64,000 nt of DNA from Peptococcaceae bacterium 1198_IL3148 (GCA_036763105.1 JBAIYS010000002.1:274216-338215); one strand, 5' to 3'; positions 17,420 through 26,633 are shown, counted from the first letter of the stretch. Numbers and translations are program-made. Notes: a model not told the origin generated them from the sequence alone.

Positions 17420-18022
17420 ATGAGAGAAGTGGATAATTGCGGCTTAGCCTGTCCCCAACCGGTGATCAACACCAAAAGGGCGTTGGATGAAATAGACAGC
17501 GGTGTGGTTGTCTCCATTGTGGACAACAGTGTGGCCAAAGAAAATGTAACTAGGTTCGCTGAAAACACAGGTTGCAAGACCGAGGTGGCAGAGCAAGACG
17601 GTAAGTTTATTATTACTATTATAAAAGGGGAATTAACCCCGGAACAGCCCCTTGAAGTAAATCAGGTGTTGGAAGCAAAACCTGACGGAAATACAATTTA
17701 TACAATTACCACCGATGCGTTGGGACAAGGCCCACCGGAGTTGGGTTTTGTGTTGATGAAAAGTTTTATGGTCACGCTGAAGGAGTTGGACCCAGCACCG
17801 ATGGCGCTAATCTTTATGAACACTGGCGCTAAATTGGCATGTGAGGGGTCACACGTTGTAAAATTATTAGGAGAGATACAAAATAGAGGAACCGAAATGC
17901 TGGTCTGCGGTACCTGCTTAGATTATTTTAAAATCAAGGATCGGTTGTTGGTGGGTAAAGTGAGTAACATGTTTGAGATTGTTCAAAAAATGCAAACGGG
18001 AAAGGTGATCGCCATCGCTTAA
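17420..18022 (+). CDS. yedF: YedF-like selenium metabolism protein
   Basis: Two-domain protein of about 200 residues. The N-terminal TusA-like domain carries the sulfurtransferase motif DNCGLACPQPVINTK. The C-terminal DsrE-like domain (about 100-195) has LKSFMVTLKELD-type helices, a Cys at MNTGAKLACEG and CGTCLDYF. Genes of this kind sit beside selD in many selenium-using bacteria and are thought to handle selenium or sulfur transfer; the exact reaction is not established. The ATG at 17420 is chosen over the GTG at 17411 because AAGGAG at 17406 needs that spacing. It is 12 bases after selD and ends at a terminator. Confidence 0.88.
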   Translation: MREVDNCGLACPQPVINTKRALDEIDSGVVVSIVDNSVAKENVTRFAENTGCKTEVAEQDGKFIITIIKGELTPEQPLEVNQVLEAKPDGNTIYTITTDALGQGPPELGFVLMKSFMVTLKELDPAPMALIFMNTGAKLACEGSHVVKLLGEIQNRGTEMLVCGTCLDYFKIKDRLLVGKVSNMFEIVQKMQTGKVIAIA

Positions 18023-18025
18023 TTT

Positions 18026-18063
18026 CACAAAACAATACCGGTTTTACCCGGTATTGTTTTGTG
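18026..18063. terminator. Strong terminator after selD-yedF
   Basis: A perfect 16-bp stem (18026-18041 with 18048-18063) with a 6-base loop. The descending arm is T-rich (TATTGTTTTGTG). Confidence 0.88.
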
Positions 18064-18091
18064 AATAATTACCTTATTATGTATTTTAATA

Positions 18092-18120
18092 TTGACTTTA
18101 TTGCTATATTGTTGCATAAT
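18092..18120 (+). promoter_or_regulatory. SigA-type promoter of tRNA-Pro
   Basis: TTGACT (18092-18097), 17-bp spacer, CATAAT (18115-18120). This would start RNA near 18127, a few bases before the mature tRNA. Confidence 0.75.
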
Positions 18121-18134
18121 ATTAAATGCGGCTT

Positions 18135-18211
18135 CGGGATGTAGCTCAGCTTGGTAGAGCGCTGCGTTCGGGACGCAGAGGCCGCAGGTTCAAGTCCTGT
18201 CATCCCGACCA
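18135..18211 (+). tRNA. tRNA-Pro (anticodon CGG)
   Basis: A 77-base cloverleaf with the CCA end encoded. The acceptor CGGGATG pairs with CATCCCG. The D arm contains AGCTCAGCTTGGTAGAGC. The anticodon stem CTGCG/CGCAG encloses loop TTCGGGA, giving anticodon CGG. The T arm is GCAGG-TTCAAGT-CCTGT. The C1-G72 pair and discriminator A are typical of bacterial tRNA-Pro. The region downstream carries foreign-looking genes. Confidence 0.97.
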
Positions 18212-18250
18212 AACCCCATTGGTAATAATACTAGTGGGGTTTATTTTTTC
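18211..18250 (+). terminator. Terminator of tRNA-Pro
   Basis: Stem AAACCCCA (18211-18218) with TGGGGTTT (18235-18242), followed by ATTTTTTC. It overlaps the last base of the CCA end. Confidence 0.8.
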
Positions 18251-18587
18251 GGGTCTTCGGAATATATGGTGGAATGTTGTGTCAATCAATAGTAGCATAA
18301 TAGTATCAATCAAATACAAGTGATACTTTGTGAAAAAATTAAAACACTGTATCGGGGTATTCGAATGATTGAATGGAAGAATTTAATATAGATCCTTGTG
18401 TAACTAACGGGCAGTTTAATGCAAAAAGTATATAAAAGAGGCAGTGGCATAACTAGCCAAAAAGTAAAGGTGGTTTCGTTTATCAAAAAAAGATAAGTGA
18501 AACCATTTTTCGTTGGGTTATTCTCATGATCAATCAGCTGATTTGAACACATTTTTAGTTAGTATAAGAGTTTTTTCATATTTGCCG
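18251..18587. other. Gene-free stretch with one hairpin
   Basis: No convincing gene is seen. The only structure is a 14-bp stem (18471-18484 with 18492-18505, two G-U pairs) with an A7 loop followed by ATTTTT. It looks like a terminator with no recognisable gene upstream, perhaps the remnant of a lost gene or of a small transcript. Confidence 0.5.
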
Positions 18588-18640
18588 TTGACTTAAACAA
18601 ATTAGAAATATATAATAAAAACTATACCGAACGTTCGGTA
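18588..18640 (+). promoter_or_regulatory. Promoter and TetR-type operator of the MFS-tetR operon
   Basis: TTGACT (18588-18593), an exact 17-bp spacer and a perfect TATAAT (18611-18616) form a strong SigA promoter. A perfect 16-bp palindrome, TACCGAACGTTCGGTA (18625-18640), covers the expected start of transcription. It has the form of a TetR-family operator and would block initiation. The repressor is presumably the tetR-type gene at 19901. Confidence 0.85.
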
Positions 18641-18667
18641 CAATTTTTATTATATAGGGGAATAACC

Positions 18668-19876
18668 ATGCCAAAAGATGATTCTTTATTTCGTAAGCGC
18701 ACATTTAGTCTTTTATTAACTGCTGGAATATTTGCCGTACTGGGGTTTAGTGTATTTTTAACAACCACCACATGGTATGCAGTGACGGTATTGGGTTCAG
18801 CGGGATCGTTAGGTTTAATCTTAATAGCCGCCACGGTACCAAGGTTAATCATGATGACTTTTGGTGGTGTTTTAGCTGACAAGTATAAAAAGACAACCAT
18901 CATGTTTACCACTAATCTGATTCAAAGTTTTTTATTGTTAATATTGTTTCTTTTACTTGTTACTGATCAATTGAATTTAACTTGGTTATTAGTACTATCC
19001 GGATTGTTCGGAACCTTAGATGCCTTTTTTGGGCCAGCAAGTTCAGCTATGATTCCAAAAATCGTAAAAAAAAATCAGTTACAACAAGCTAACGCTTATT
19101 TTCAGGGTGTAGACCAGATTGCCTATATCGGTGGTCCAATACTTGCGGGATTGGTTATGGAAGTGGCAAGTATAGAATTGAGCTATTTAGTGGCTACCAT
19201 TTTAGTATTCATGTCAGCGGCAATTATCTTTCCACCATTTATTAAAGAAACTGCAGTTGAAGATATCGGAAAGGCCACACCGTTACAAAATTTAAAAGAT
19301 GGATTTTCTTATCTACGAAAAAGCCGTTTTCTAATGGTTGGGATTCTTACTTTGATAACGATGAATTTTTTCGTTTTTGGGGCGTTGCACATTGCCATTC
19401 CTATTCTAGTTGAATTATTTGATGGGACTCCTATTAATCTTAGCCTTTTAGAATCGTCTCAAATGGTGGGTATGTTAATTAGTACTATGATACTAAGTTT
19501 TGTTAAGATAAATAGGAAAGGGTTGGTTTCTACATTCGGTTTATTTGCTACGTTAATTACAGCTTTGATATTTAGCCAAGTATCAAACTTAATGATTCTT
19601 ACGGTGATTGGATTCTTTATTGGATTTTCCATGTCATTTGTTTATATACCATTTTTTACTGCTGCACAAGAACAGACTGATAGCCGATTAATGGGAAGAG
19701 TAATGAGTATCATTTTCCTGGCTATGAATGGATTTGATCCACTTGCTTATGGTTTGGTTAGCATTCTTACCGCAATTGGTGTTAATATTCAATACGTGTT
19801 ACTCGCATTTTCTTTGATCGGCTTGATTATAGCTACAACTATTGCGTTAAGAGCTAAAGACTATCTGAGGAATTAA
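18668..19876 (+). CDS. MFS-type efflux transporter
   Basis: A 402-residue major facilitator protein with 11-12 hydrophobic helices. The loop between helices 2 and 3 carries GGVLADKYKKTTIM, matching MFS motif A. LQQANAYFQGVDQIAYIGGPILAG is typical of the EntS/MefA-like drug or siderophore exporter branch. Start: ATG 10 bases after AGGGG. Codon use is more AT-rich than in neighbouring genes, which suggests acquisition. It lies behind a palindromic operator and is followed 24 bases later by a TetR-family gene, so it is probably induced by its own substrate. The substrate is unknown. Confidence 0.87.
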   Translation: MPKDDSLFRKRTFSLLLTAGIFAVLGFSVFLTTTTWYAVTVLGSAGSLGLILIAATVPRLIMMTFGGVLADKYKKTTIMFTTNLIQSFLLLILFLLLVTDQLNLTWLLVLSGLFGTLDAFFGPASSAMIPKIVKKNQLQQANAYFQGVDQIAYIGGPILAGLVMEVASIELSYLVATILVFMSAAIIFPPFIKETAVEDIGKATPLQNLKDGFSYLRKSRFLMVGILTLITMNFFVFGALHIAIPILVELFDGTPINLSLLESSQMVGMLISTMILSFVKINRKGLVSTFGLFATLITALIFSQVSNLMILTVIGFFIGFSMSFVYIPFFTAAQEQTDSRLMGRVMSIIFLAMNGFDPLAYGLVSILTAIGVNIQYVLLAFSLIGLIIATTIALRAKDYLRN

Positions 19877-19900
19877 TTATATTATATAGAAGGTGGTTGA

Positions 19901-20461
19901 ATGAGGGCAGAGAATAAGAAAGAGTTGATTTTTCAAGCTGCAGTAAAAGTAATTTCAGAAAAGGGAATCAACAATTTTTCCATTCAGAATGTCTGTGATG
20001 AAGCAAAAATTAGTAAGGGTGGCTTGATTTATCATTTCGCCTCAAAGGATGTATTAATAAAATCATTGCACGAATACATCATTGGTTATATTGAACAATT
20101 AATCATTGATGAAAGAAGTATCAGAGCAACATACACAGAATCTTATCTCCATGCCTGCCTATTGGCTTCAAAAAGCGATGAGACAAAAGCATATATGTCT
20201 TTATTTAATTACGATGTTAATGAAGAGATAAAAGTTCTTTGGGAGAAGTTTTATGAAGGGGTAGTAGAAGAGTTGTCTAAGGAACTTTCTAATGAATGGG
20301 TTACTTTAGTAGTCTTAACAACAAATGGGATATTTACTAAAGATAATTACTACTCGGAGAAGGAGCTTGAGTCTGCCTTAAATCTCTTAGTAAATTTAAT
20401 AAAAACCGTTCATGGACCTGCCTATTCGTTTAAAGCGAGTAGGCTTACAAGTAAACCGTAG
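19901..20461 (+). CDS. TetR-family repressor, C-terminus replaced by IS-derived sequence
   Basis: The N-terminal TetR helix-turn-helix is clear (about residues 5-52: ELIFQAAVKVISEKG, ISKGGLIYHFASKDVLIKSL). The ligand-binding part resembles short TetR_C members. From about residue 170 (HGPAYSFKASRL) the reading frame runs into the start of the ISL3-type transposase fragment in another frame, so the last 15 or so residues are not native. The fold may survive because the loss is at the end. It is co-transcribed with the MFS gene and presumably binds the 18625-18640 palindrome. Start: ATG with AAGGTGG upstream. Confidence 0.83.
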   Translation: MRAENKKELIFQAAVKVISEKGINNFSIQNVCDEAKISKGGLIYHFASKDVLIKSLHEYIIGYIEQLIIDERSIRATYTESYLHACLLASKSDETKAYMSLFNYDVNEEIKVLWEKFYEGVVEELSKELSNEWVTLVVLTTNGIFTKDNYYSEKELESALNLLVNLIKTVHGPAYSFKASRLTSKP

Positions 20462-20831
20462 ACGTTATAAATGTCGTGCGTGTGGCTCCACATTTTGGGA
20501 ACGCCTTATATCCATTGACGAAAAGCGTAGTATGACTAAAAGGTTGTTAGAGTCCATTGAAGAACAATCCATGTCTAAGATCTTTGTGCAAGTAGCCGAA
20601 AACGTTGGTGTAGATGAAAAGACTGTTAGAAACGTTTTTAAAGATCATGTGGCATTCAAAGAACGAGAATACCGATTTGAGATTCCTAAAGGGCTTGGGA
20701 TTGATGAAATACATATTATCCATAGCCCCCGTCTTGTACTGACTAATGTCGAACGCAAATACCCTTTTCCACCACAAAATCCGAATACCCATTTTTTCTT
20801 TTATATTTTTTACTTGACATGGTTATTCTAA
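20412..20831 (+). pseudogene. ISL3-family transposase fragment
   Basis: About 130 residues matching the N-terminal part of ISL3-type transposases: DLPIRLKRVGLQVNRRRYKC, then CRACGSTFWE (zinc-ribbon-like), a helix-turn-helix region (IFVQVAENVGVDEKTVRNVF) and GLGIDEIHI, the start of the DDE domain. After about residue 118 the similarity ends in unrelated sequence (HFFFYIFYLTWLF), so the catalytic domain is missing. The 5' end is also cut and lies inside the tetR gene. No terminal inverted repeats were found. This is a dead remnant, evidence of a past insertion or recombination here. Confidence 0.75.
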
Positions 20832-20842
20832 CGAGATATTAT
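20814..20842 (+). promoter_or_regulatory. SigA promoter of the marR-RND operon
   Basis: TTGACA (20814-20819), 17-bp spacer, TATTAT (20837-20842). An inverted repeat ATTTAT-N7-ATAAAT at about 20862-20880, just downstream, is a candidate MarR operator. Confidence 0.75.
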
Positions 20843-20909
20843 CTTAATGTTTAAATCATTTATGTAATTAATAAATTGCAATAACCTTTAAGAGGAGGGA
20901 GGTATAAAT

Positions 20910-21368
20910 TTGCAGCATGGCATTGACCAAAGTAAAATCAAAGAATTTATTGGCTTAAATGAATCTCTGCATCGCCTTTTTCAAAACTATATGACCAAAA
21001 GACTAAATAGTACCTTATCTTTACCCCAAATGTTTTTGTTACATATCCTACTGCAGCAAGGCCCCTGTACACCATCCCATATTGCTCAATTAATGGGGGT
21101 TACATCCGGGGCCATTACCAGTTTAGCAGATCGCTTACACAAACAAAATTTAATTACCAGGGAACGCAGCGAGAGTGATCGGCGAGTGGTGATGATAACA
21201 TTATCAGATGAGGGGCGGCAATTATATAACAAATTAGAGTCTGAAAGTGTTGAGCACTTAACCGCTCTCTTTAATAAATTACCAGCAGAGGATGTTGATA
21301 ATTTAATTAACATTCTTTATAAAATATACGATATAATCAGTAGTTTAGAGAAAACTAATTCAGTTTAA
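20910..21368 (+). CDS. MarR-family transcriptional regulator
   Basis: A 152-residue winged-helix regulator. Helix-turn-helix and wing are visible in PSHIAQLMGVTSGAITSLADRLHKQNLITRERSESDRRVVMITLSDEGRQL (about 57-107), the MarR signature. The TTG start at 20910 has AGGAGGGAGG 6-12 bases upstream; the nearby ATG at 20917 is out of frame. It is 14 bases before the membrane-fusion gene and probably represses the pump operon, being relieved by a pump substrate. Ligand unknown. Confidence 0.9.
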   Translation: MQHGIDQSKIKEFIGLNESLHRLFQNYMTKRLNSTLSLPQMFLLHILLQQGPCTPSHIAQLMGVTSGAITSLADRLHKQNLITRERSESDRRVVMITLSDEGRQLYNKLESESVEHLTALFNKLPAEDVDNLINILYKIYDIISSLEKTNSV

Positions 21369-21382
21369 AAGGAGAGAAAAAC

Positions 21383-22495
21383 GTGGGCAGAAAAAAAATC
21401 TTACTGAGCTTGGTATTAATAGCTTTATTTTTGCTGATGGTGGGTTGTGGTCAGCAACCACAGCAAGCCCAAGTGGAAGAAAAAATAGTGCCGGTAGAAG
21501 TGATGGTGGCTGCTAAAACAGATTTTAACAAGCAATTGGAAGTAACTGGCGAAACCCAAGCCATCAAGGAGGTAACGGTTGCGCCGAAAAATTCTTTACC
21601 CACCAGGGTTAAAGCAATACATATACAAGTTGGTCAATCGGTTAATCAAGGATCACTGCTAATGGAATTAGATGACACCGATGCCAACAACGATTTGCGT
21701 AGGGCAGAGGCGGCCATAGACCTGAGTCAAGTTCAATTGGAATCTGCCCAAAGTAACTATGACCGTTACAAACAGTTATACGAGGCCAGTGCCATTTCCG
21801 AGGCAGATTTTGAACAGGTAGAAAATGCTCTAAAAACAGCCCAAGCCAGTCATAAGCAAGCACAGGTTAATTTAGATATTGCCAAAAATACATTAAGTGA
21901 GCTTAAAATTGTGGCGCCCATTAGTGGTAAGATCACTGCTTTGAATACTGAAGTTGGTGAGATGGTCAGCGCTCAAAGTATGGTGGCTGAAATTGCTAAC
22001 TTAAATAGTTTGATTGTGAAACTTAATATCTCAGAAAACGTGATTAACAATATTTCAGTAGGACAGCAGGTGGATGTAACCATACCGTCTATTAATCAAA
22101 AGGTTACCGGAACCATAACAACCATTGCTCCCAAAGTGGACACTAGAACAAAATCCTACCCTGTGGAAGTAAAAATTCCTAACCAAGACGGTAAGGTATT
22201 AGCCGGCATGGTGGCTAAGCTGACACTTTCCACCGGCAAGGCAACCAATACCATTGTTGTCCCGGTTGATGCAGTGTTGGATGATAATGGCATCAATAAA
22301 GTATTTGTTGTTGAAAAAGGTGTCGCCAAAGAACGTGTAGTCACTGTGGGCGAGAAAAACGCAGACCAAATACAGATTCTTGAGGGCTTAGAAGGTAAAG
22401 AACAGGTAATTGTAACAGGCAATAGATTGGTTGGCGACGGACAGAAAGTGGAAGTAGTAAAAAGTCAAAGTACTGATAAGCCAGGAGTGAAGTAA
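21383..22495 (+). CDS. RND membrane-fusion (adaptor) lipoprotein
   Basis: HlyD/AcrA-type adaptor, 370 residues. The GTG start has GGAGAG upstream. The lipoprotein signal ends at LMVGC (Cys22). Domains follow the family order: beta-barrel and lipoyl halves (VKAIHIQVGQSVNQGSLLMELDD, then LKIVAPISGKITALNTEVGEMV) flank a coiled-coil hairpin (about 100-160). The barrel and membrane-proximal parts follow (TIAPKVDTRTKSYPVEVKIP). It links the RND pump to the cell exterior; no outer-membrane TolC gene is present, as expected in a monoderm. It overlaps the transcription unit of marR and the RND pump. Confidence 0.92.
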   Translation: MGRKKILLSLVLIALFLLMVGCGQQPQQAQVEEKIVPVEVMVAAKTDFNKQLEVTGETQAIKEVTVAPKNSLPTRVKAIHIQVGQSVNQGSLLMELDDTDANNDLRRAEAAIDLSQVQLESAQSNYDRYKQLYEASAISEADFEQVENALKTAQASHKQAQVNLDIAKNTLSELKIVAPISGKITALNTEVGEMVSAQSMVAEIANLNSLIVKLNISENVINNISVGQQVDVTIPSINQKVTGTITTIAPKVDTRTKSYPVEVKIPNQDGKVLAGMVAKLTLSTGKATNTIVVPVDAVLDDNGINKVFVVEKGVAKERVVTVGEKNADQIQILEGLEGKEQVIVTGNRLVGDGQKVEVVKSQSTDKPGVK

Positions 22496-22496
22496 G

Positions 22497-25400
22497 GTGA
22501 AAATAGCTAACTTTTCAGTAGATCGCCCAGTTGCCATATCCATGCTGCTTGTGGCCCTGTTAATTTTAGGTTTGGTTTCATTGCCGAGATTAGCGGTGGA
22601 CTTATTCCCAGATATGGAGATTCCAGTGGTGGTGGTGGCAACAACTTATGATGGTGCCGATCCCGCCGAGGTAGAAAAGATTATTAGTAAGCCACTGGAG
22701 TCGGCGGTGGGTACTGTCAGTAATCTCGATAGTATTCAATCCATCTCATCAACTGGTATGTCGATGGTTGTGATGATGTTTAACTGGGGTACCGACATTG
22801 ACAATGCAACCAATGAAGTCCGGGATAAGATAGACATGTACCGGGAGTACCTGCCGGACGGTGCTGGATCGCCAATGATTATGAAAATGGATCCCAGCAG
22901 CATGCCAATTATGGTGTATGGTGTTACCGGCAAAGACTTAGTTCAGTTAAATGATATTGCCGAAGATTCAATTAAAAGTAATTTGGAGCGGGTTGACGGC
23001 ATTGCTTCGGTCCAATTGTATGGTGGCCGGGATCGAGAATTCCAAGTGCTGTTGGACAGAGCGAAAATGGAAACCTATGGCTTGACATCTAACCAAGTGT
23101 CGGCGGCCATTGCTGGAGACAACATCACCGGTACTGCTGGTTCGGTGGATCAAGGTAAAGCTAAAATGGCCATTAGGGTTGAAGGGGACTATCAATCTGT
23201 AGATGATTTGTCCACCATCGAAATTCCCCTCGGTACTGGTGGTAACATTAAGTTATCGGATATTGCAGAAATAAAGGCAGACTACAAAGAGGTTACTCAA
23301 ATTGGTTATGCCAACGGAGAACAAGCTCTAGCGCTGGTTTTGTTTAAAGCATCGGGCGAAAACACCGTTCAGGTTGCTGATGCAGCAAAAGCAGAAATTG
23401 AGCGGTTAAATCAATCTTTACCCGATGGAATTAAATTAACCGAGATTATGGACACCTCCACCTTTATCACTGACTCCATTGATACTGTTGTGCATCACGC
23501 TATGATGGGTGGTATCTTGGCAATTATTATTTTGTACCTGTTCCTTAACAGTGTGCGCAGTACCATTGTGGTCATTACGGTTATGCCCTTTGCGGTAATA
23601 GCCACCTTTACCATGATGTACTTTAGTGGTCAGACGATAAACCTGTTGTCATTGGGAGGTTTAGCGTTAGGGCTAGGATCGCTGGTGGACTTTTCGGTGG
23701 TGGTTTTAGAAAGTATTTTCCGCTATCGACAAAATGATTACAATGCCATCGATGCAGCTAAGACTGGTACTGCCGAAGTGGGCAGTGCGGTGTTCGCATC
23801 GGGTATGGCACAATGTGTTGTTTTTGCACCAATGATTTTTGTGGAAGGCTTGGCAGGTATTTTGCTTGGCCCATTGGCATTGACGGTGGTTATATCGCAC
23901 GTTGCAGCATTATTTGCGGCATTGACCATGACTCCAATGATGAGTTCGCGCATGTTGACAAGGGTAGCTTCCCCTGAGGAAGCTCTTCCTGAAGGTAAAA
24001 CTTTAAACCCAGCGCTGTTGTTTAATAGGTTCTTCTCTAATTTAAGCAAGCGCTATGGTAAATTGCTGGCTTGGTCATTGGGTCATAGAAAAACCGTTGT
24101 TTTATTGACAATTGTCTTATTGGTGGCTAGCTTGGCACTGACGCCTTTGGTGGGGATGGAATTTATGCCTTCCATGGACCAAGGTGAATTTACCGTTTAT
24201 CTTGAATTGGAACCCGGTACCAAGTTGGAAGAAACCACCAGGCTATCTAAACAAATAGAACAAACTATTGACCAACAACTGCCGGATCACCAGCTGATGT
24301 TTAGTCAAGTTGGTACCAGTGGAACCGCTGGTATGGGTACTTCAAATAGTAATGAAGCAAGCATTATGGTAAAATTACTGCCCAGTGATCAGCGAAACTA
24401 TACCACCGACGAAGCGATGGAAGGCTTGCGCGGTACTTTGGGTGATATTCCTGGGGCCACCATCCGCATCCAAGCTTCAGACGGTATGAGTAGTGGTAAA
24501 CCGGTGAGTATTACCATTAGCGGTGATGACCTGGATGTATTGACAGAATTAGGTGCATTGGTTGCCCAAGTGGTTGAAAACGTTGAGGGAACCCGAAACG
24601 TTACCAACTCCCTTGATGAATCCCGGGCTGAGGTACAGGTACATGTAGACCGGGAGCAAGCCTCGATGTATGGTCTATCTGCATCCCAAGTAATGTCGGC
24701 GGTACGGATCGCCTTTGATGGTCAGGTTGTTGGCTCTGTGCGCACTGGTGATGATGAAGTGGACATTCGGTTAATGTATGCCGATGATTATGATCAAACA
24801 ATGGAACAATTGGAGAGCTTAATGATCACCTCTGCCACCGGGGCAAAGGTGGCGCTCAGTTCGGTGGCGGATATCGGTATCGGTGATGCACCGGTGCAAA
24901 TTACCCGGTCTGACCAAGCTAGAACGGTGTCTATTGAGGCTGATATCACTGGACGGGATTTAGGTAGTATCAATAAAGATATCGAAGCACAACTCAGTAA
25001 AATGGCTTTTCCAGCCGGATACACCTATGAACTGGGTGGTCAATCAGAGGACATGGCTGAATCCTTTGTTCAATTAGGCTTAGCGCTGTTACTAGCAGTG
25101 GTGTTAGTTTATATGGTAATGGCGGCACAATTTGAATCGCTGTTCCATCCATTTATCATTATGTTTGCGCTGCCACCGACAATAGTTGGGGTTATGCTGG
25201 GATTGTTTGTGACAGGTACACCATTAAGTGTGGCTGCTTTAATTGGTTGTATCATGCTGGTGGGTATTGTGCTGAATAACTCCATTGTGCTAGTTGACTA
25301 TATAAATACCCTTAGGGGCCGTGGTATTGAGCGAAACGAAGCGGTGAAACAAGCGGGCCCGATTAGATTAAGACCCATTTTGATGACCGCCATGGTTACA

Positions 25401-25622
25401 GTGTTGGCAATGGTGCCGCTGGCCTTTGGTACCGGTGAAGGTTCAGAGGGCATGAAACCGATGGCTGTTGTGGTTACCTTTGGTTTGACCCTTTCCACCT
25501 TGGTTACCTTGGTATTGGTGCCAGTGGTTTATACACTCTTTGATGATTTGGGCAAAAAAATCAAAGGCTTCATCGGCAAAGTAAGGCTACCAGGTAAGCA
25601 AAAGGATTTGCCAATAGATTAA
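22497..25622 (+). CDS. RND multidrug efflux pump (HAE1/AcrB-type)
   Basis: A 1041-residue proton-driven exporter, full family length. The N-terminal MKIANFSVDRPVAISMLLVALLILG is the first membrane helix. Two large extracytoplasmic loops and twelve helices follow. The helix-4 proton-relay region GLALGLGSLVDFSVVVLESIFRY carries an Asp where AcrB has D407/D408, preceded by Val rather than a second Asp. The FAPMIFVEG and VLNNSIVLVDYIN motifs are present. GTG start one base after the adaptor stop. In Firmicutes similar pumps (SwrC/YerP) export surfactants or drugs; the substrate here is unknown. Confidence 0.93.
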   Translation: MKIANFSVDRPVAISMLLVALLILGLVSLPRLAVDLFPDMEIPVVVVATTYDGADPAEVEKIISKPLESAVGTVSNLDSIQSISSTGMSMVVMMFNWGTDIDNATNEVRDKIDMYREYLPDGAGSPMIMKMDPSSMPIMVYGVTGKDLVQLNDIAEDSIKSNLERVDGIASVQLYGGRDREFQVLLDRAKMETYGLTSNQVSAAIAGDNITGTAGSVDQGKAKMAIRVEGDYQSVDDLSTIEIPLGTGGNIKLSDIAEIKADYKEVTQIGYANGEQALALVLFKASGENTVQVADAAKAEIERLNQSLPDGIKLTEIMDTSTFITDSIDTVVHHAMMGGILAIIILYLFLNSVRSTIVVITVMPFAVIATFTMMYFSGQTINLLSLGGLALGLGSLVDFSVVVLESIFRYRQNDYNAIDAAKTGTAEVGSAVFASGMAQCVVFAPMIFVEGLAGILLGPLALTVVISHVAALFAALTMTPMMSSRMLTRVASPEEALPEGKTLNPALLFNRFFSNLSKRYGKLLAWSLGHRKTVVLLTIVLLVASLALTPLVGMEFMPSMDQGEFTVYLELEPGTKLEETTRLSKQIEQTIDQQLPDHQLMFSQVGTSGTAGMGTSNSNEASIMVKLLPSDQRNYTTDEAMEGLRGTLGDIPGATIRIQASDGMSSGKPVSITISGDDLDVLTELGALVAQVVENVEGTRNVTNSLDESRAEVQVHVDREQASMYGLSASQVMSAVRIAFDGQVVGSVRTGDDEVDIRLMYADDYDQTMEQLESLMITSATGAKVALSSVADIGIGDAPVQITRSDQARTVSIEADITGRDLGSINKDIEAQLSKMAFPAGYTYELGGQSEDMAESFVQLGLALLLAVVLVYMVMAAQFESLFHPFIIMFALPPTIVGVMLGLFVTGTPLSVAALIGCIMLVGIVLNNSIVLVDYINTLRGRGIERNEAVKQAGPIRLRPILMTAMVTVLAMVPLAFGTGEGSEGMKPMAVVVTFGLTLSTLVTLVLVPVVYTLFDDLGKKIKGFIGKVRLPGKQKDLPID

Positions 25623-25630
25623 CAAAATGC

Positions 25631-25659
25631 AAACGCAGGCTCTTTGTGAACCTGCGTTT
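25631..25659 (+). terminator. Terminator after the RND pump
   Basis: Stem AAACGCAGG (25631-25639) with CCTGCGTTT (25651-25659), followed by GTATATTTT. Confidence 0.82.
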
Positions 25660-25796
25660 GTATATTTTGGTACTTTAATAAAACAGATTTTAGGAATATT
25701 AACACGATAAAGTTTTCTTTGTGGACATTATCTGATAAAATAATAAAATATAAATTTTTATAATAATCAACCATCATAAATGGAGGTTAAATTAAA

Positions 25797-26633
25797 ATGC
25801 ATAAGATAGTTCACAAGCAGGTGTTGTCGCCTGTTATCAAGCTGTTTGAGGTTGAAGCACCAAAACTGGCGGCTAAAGCTAGGGCGGGACAGTTTTTTAT
25901 CCTGAGACTACATGACCAGGGCGAGAGAATCCCCTTAACCATTGCCGATTATGATCGAGAAAAAGGCACCATTACCACCATCTTTCAGGAGGTGGGATAC
26001 ACAACCAAACAAATGGGACAGTTAAATGAAGGGGATAGCATAAAAGATATCGTTGGTCCTTTGGGTGAGCCCACTGAAATTGAGAATTATGGCACCGTTA
26101 TTTGTGTTGGTGGTGGTGTTGGGGTTGCCCCAATCCATCCCATTGCGAAAGCCTTGAAGGAGGCCGGCAACAAAGTAATTACAATAATTGGTGCCCGCAA
26201 TAAGGAACTATTATTTTGGGAAGAGAAAATGGCTGCCGTCAGCGATAAACTTATAGTTTGTACTGATGATGGCAGTTACGGCCACAAGGGCTTTGTCACC
26301 GAAATGGTTAAACAAGTGGCTGCAGAACAAGAAATTAATCGACTTTGGGCCATAGGACCAATGCCAATGATGCGAGCAATGGCCGCCACCACTAAGCCGC
26401 TGGGGATTAAAACCATTGTAAGCTTAAACCCCATTATGGTTGATGGCACAGGCATGTGTGGTGCCTGTCGAGTTAGCGTCGGTGGCGAAACCAAATTCGC
26501 CTGTGTAGATGGGCCTGAGTTTGATGCCCATTTAGTGGACTTTGATTTAGCAATGCGGCGAGTGGCGTACTATAAAGATGAAGAAAAAAGAGCAGCAGCA
26601 AAAGGAATGTGCGGTAGAGAGGAGGCTGAATAA
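25797..26633 (+). CDS. nfnA: NfnAB electron-bifurcating transhydrogenase, small subunit
   Basis: FAD- and NAD(H)-binding subunit of NADH-dependent reduced ferredoxin:NADP oxidoreductase (older name: sulfide dehydrogenase SudB), 278 residues. The FAD domain has RIPLTIADYD, the NAD domain has VICVGGGVGVAPIHPIAKAL. The C-terminal [2Fe-2S] site is CGACRVSVGG with a later Cys in FACVDGPEFD. It catalyses flavin-based bifurcation between NADPH, NAD and ferredoxin, with NfnB. The ATG follows GGAGG. The stop is directly followed by the nfnB start. Confidence 0.93.
   Translation: MHKIVHKQVLSPVIKLFEVEAPKLAAKARAGQFFILRLHDQGERIPLTIADYDREKGTITTIFQEVGYTTKQMGQLNEGDSIKDIVGPLGEPTEIENYGTVICVGGGVGVAPIHPIAKALKEAGNKVITIIGARNKELLFWEEKMAAVSDKLIVCTDDGSYGHKGFVTEMVKQVAAEQEINRLWAIGPMPMMRAMAATTKPLGIKTIVSLNPIMVDGTGMCGACRVSVGGETKFACVDGPEFDAHLVDFDLAMRRVAYYKDEEKRAAAKGMCGREEAE

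Noticed and set aside
18126..18323. 65-codon open frame over the tRNA region
   Set aside because: It overlaps the tRNA-Pro gene and its terminator and has no ribosome site.
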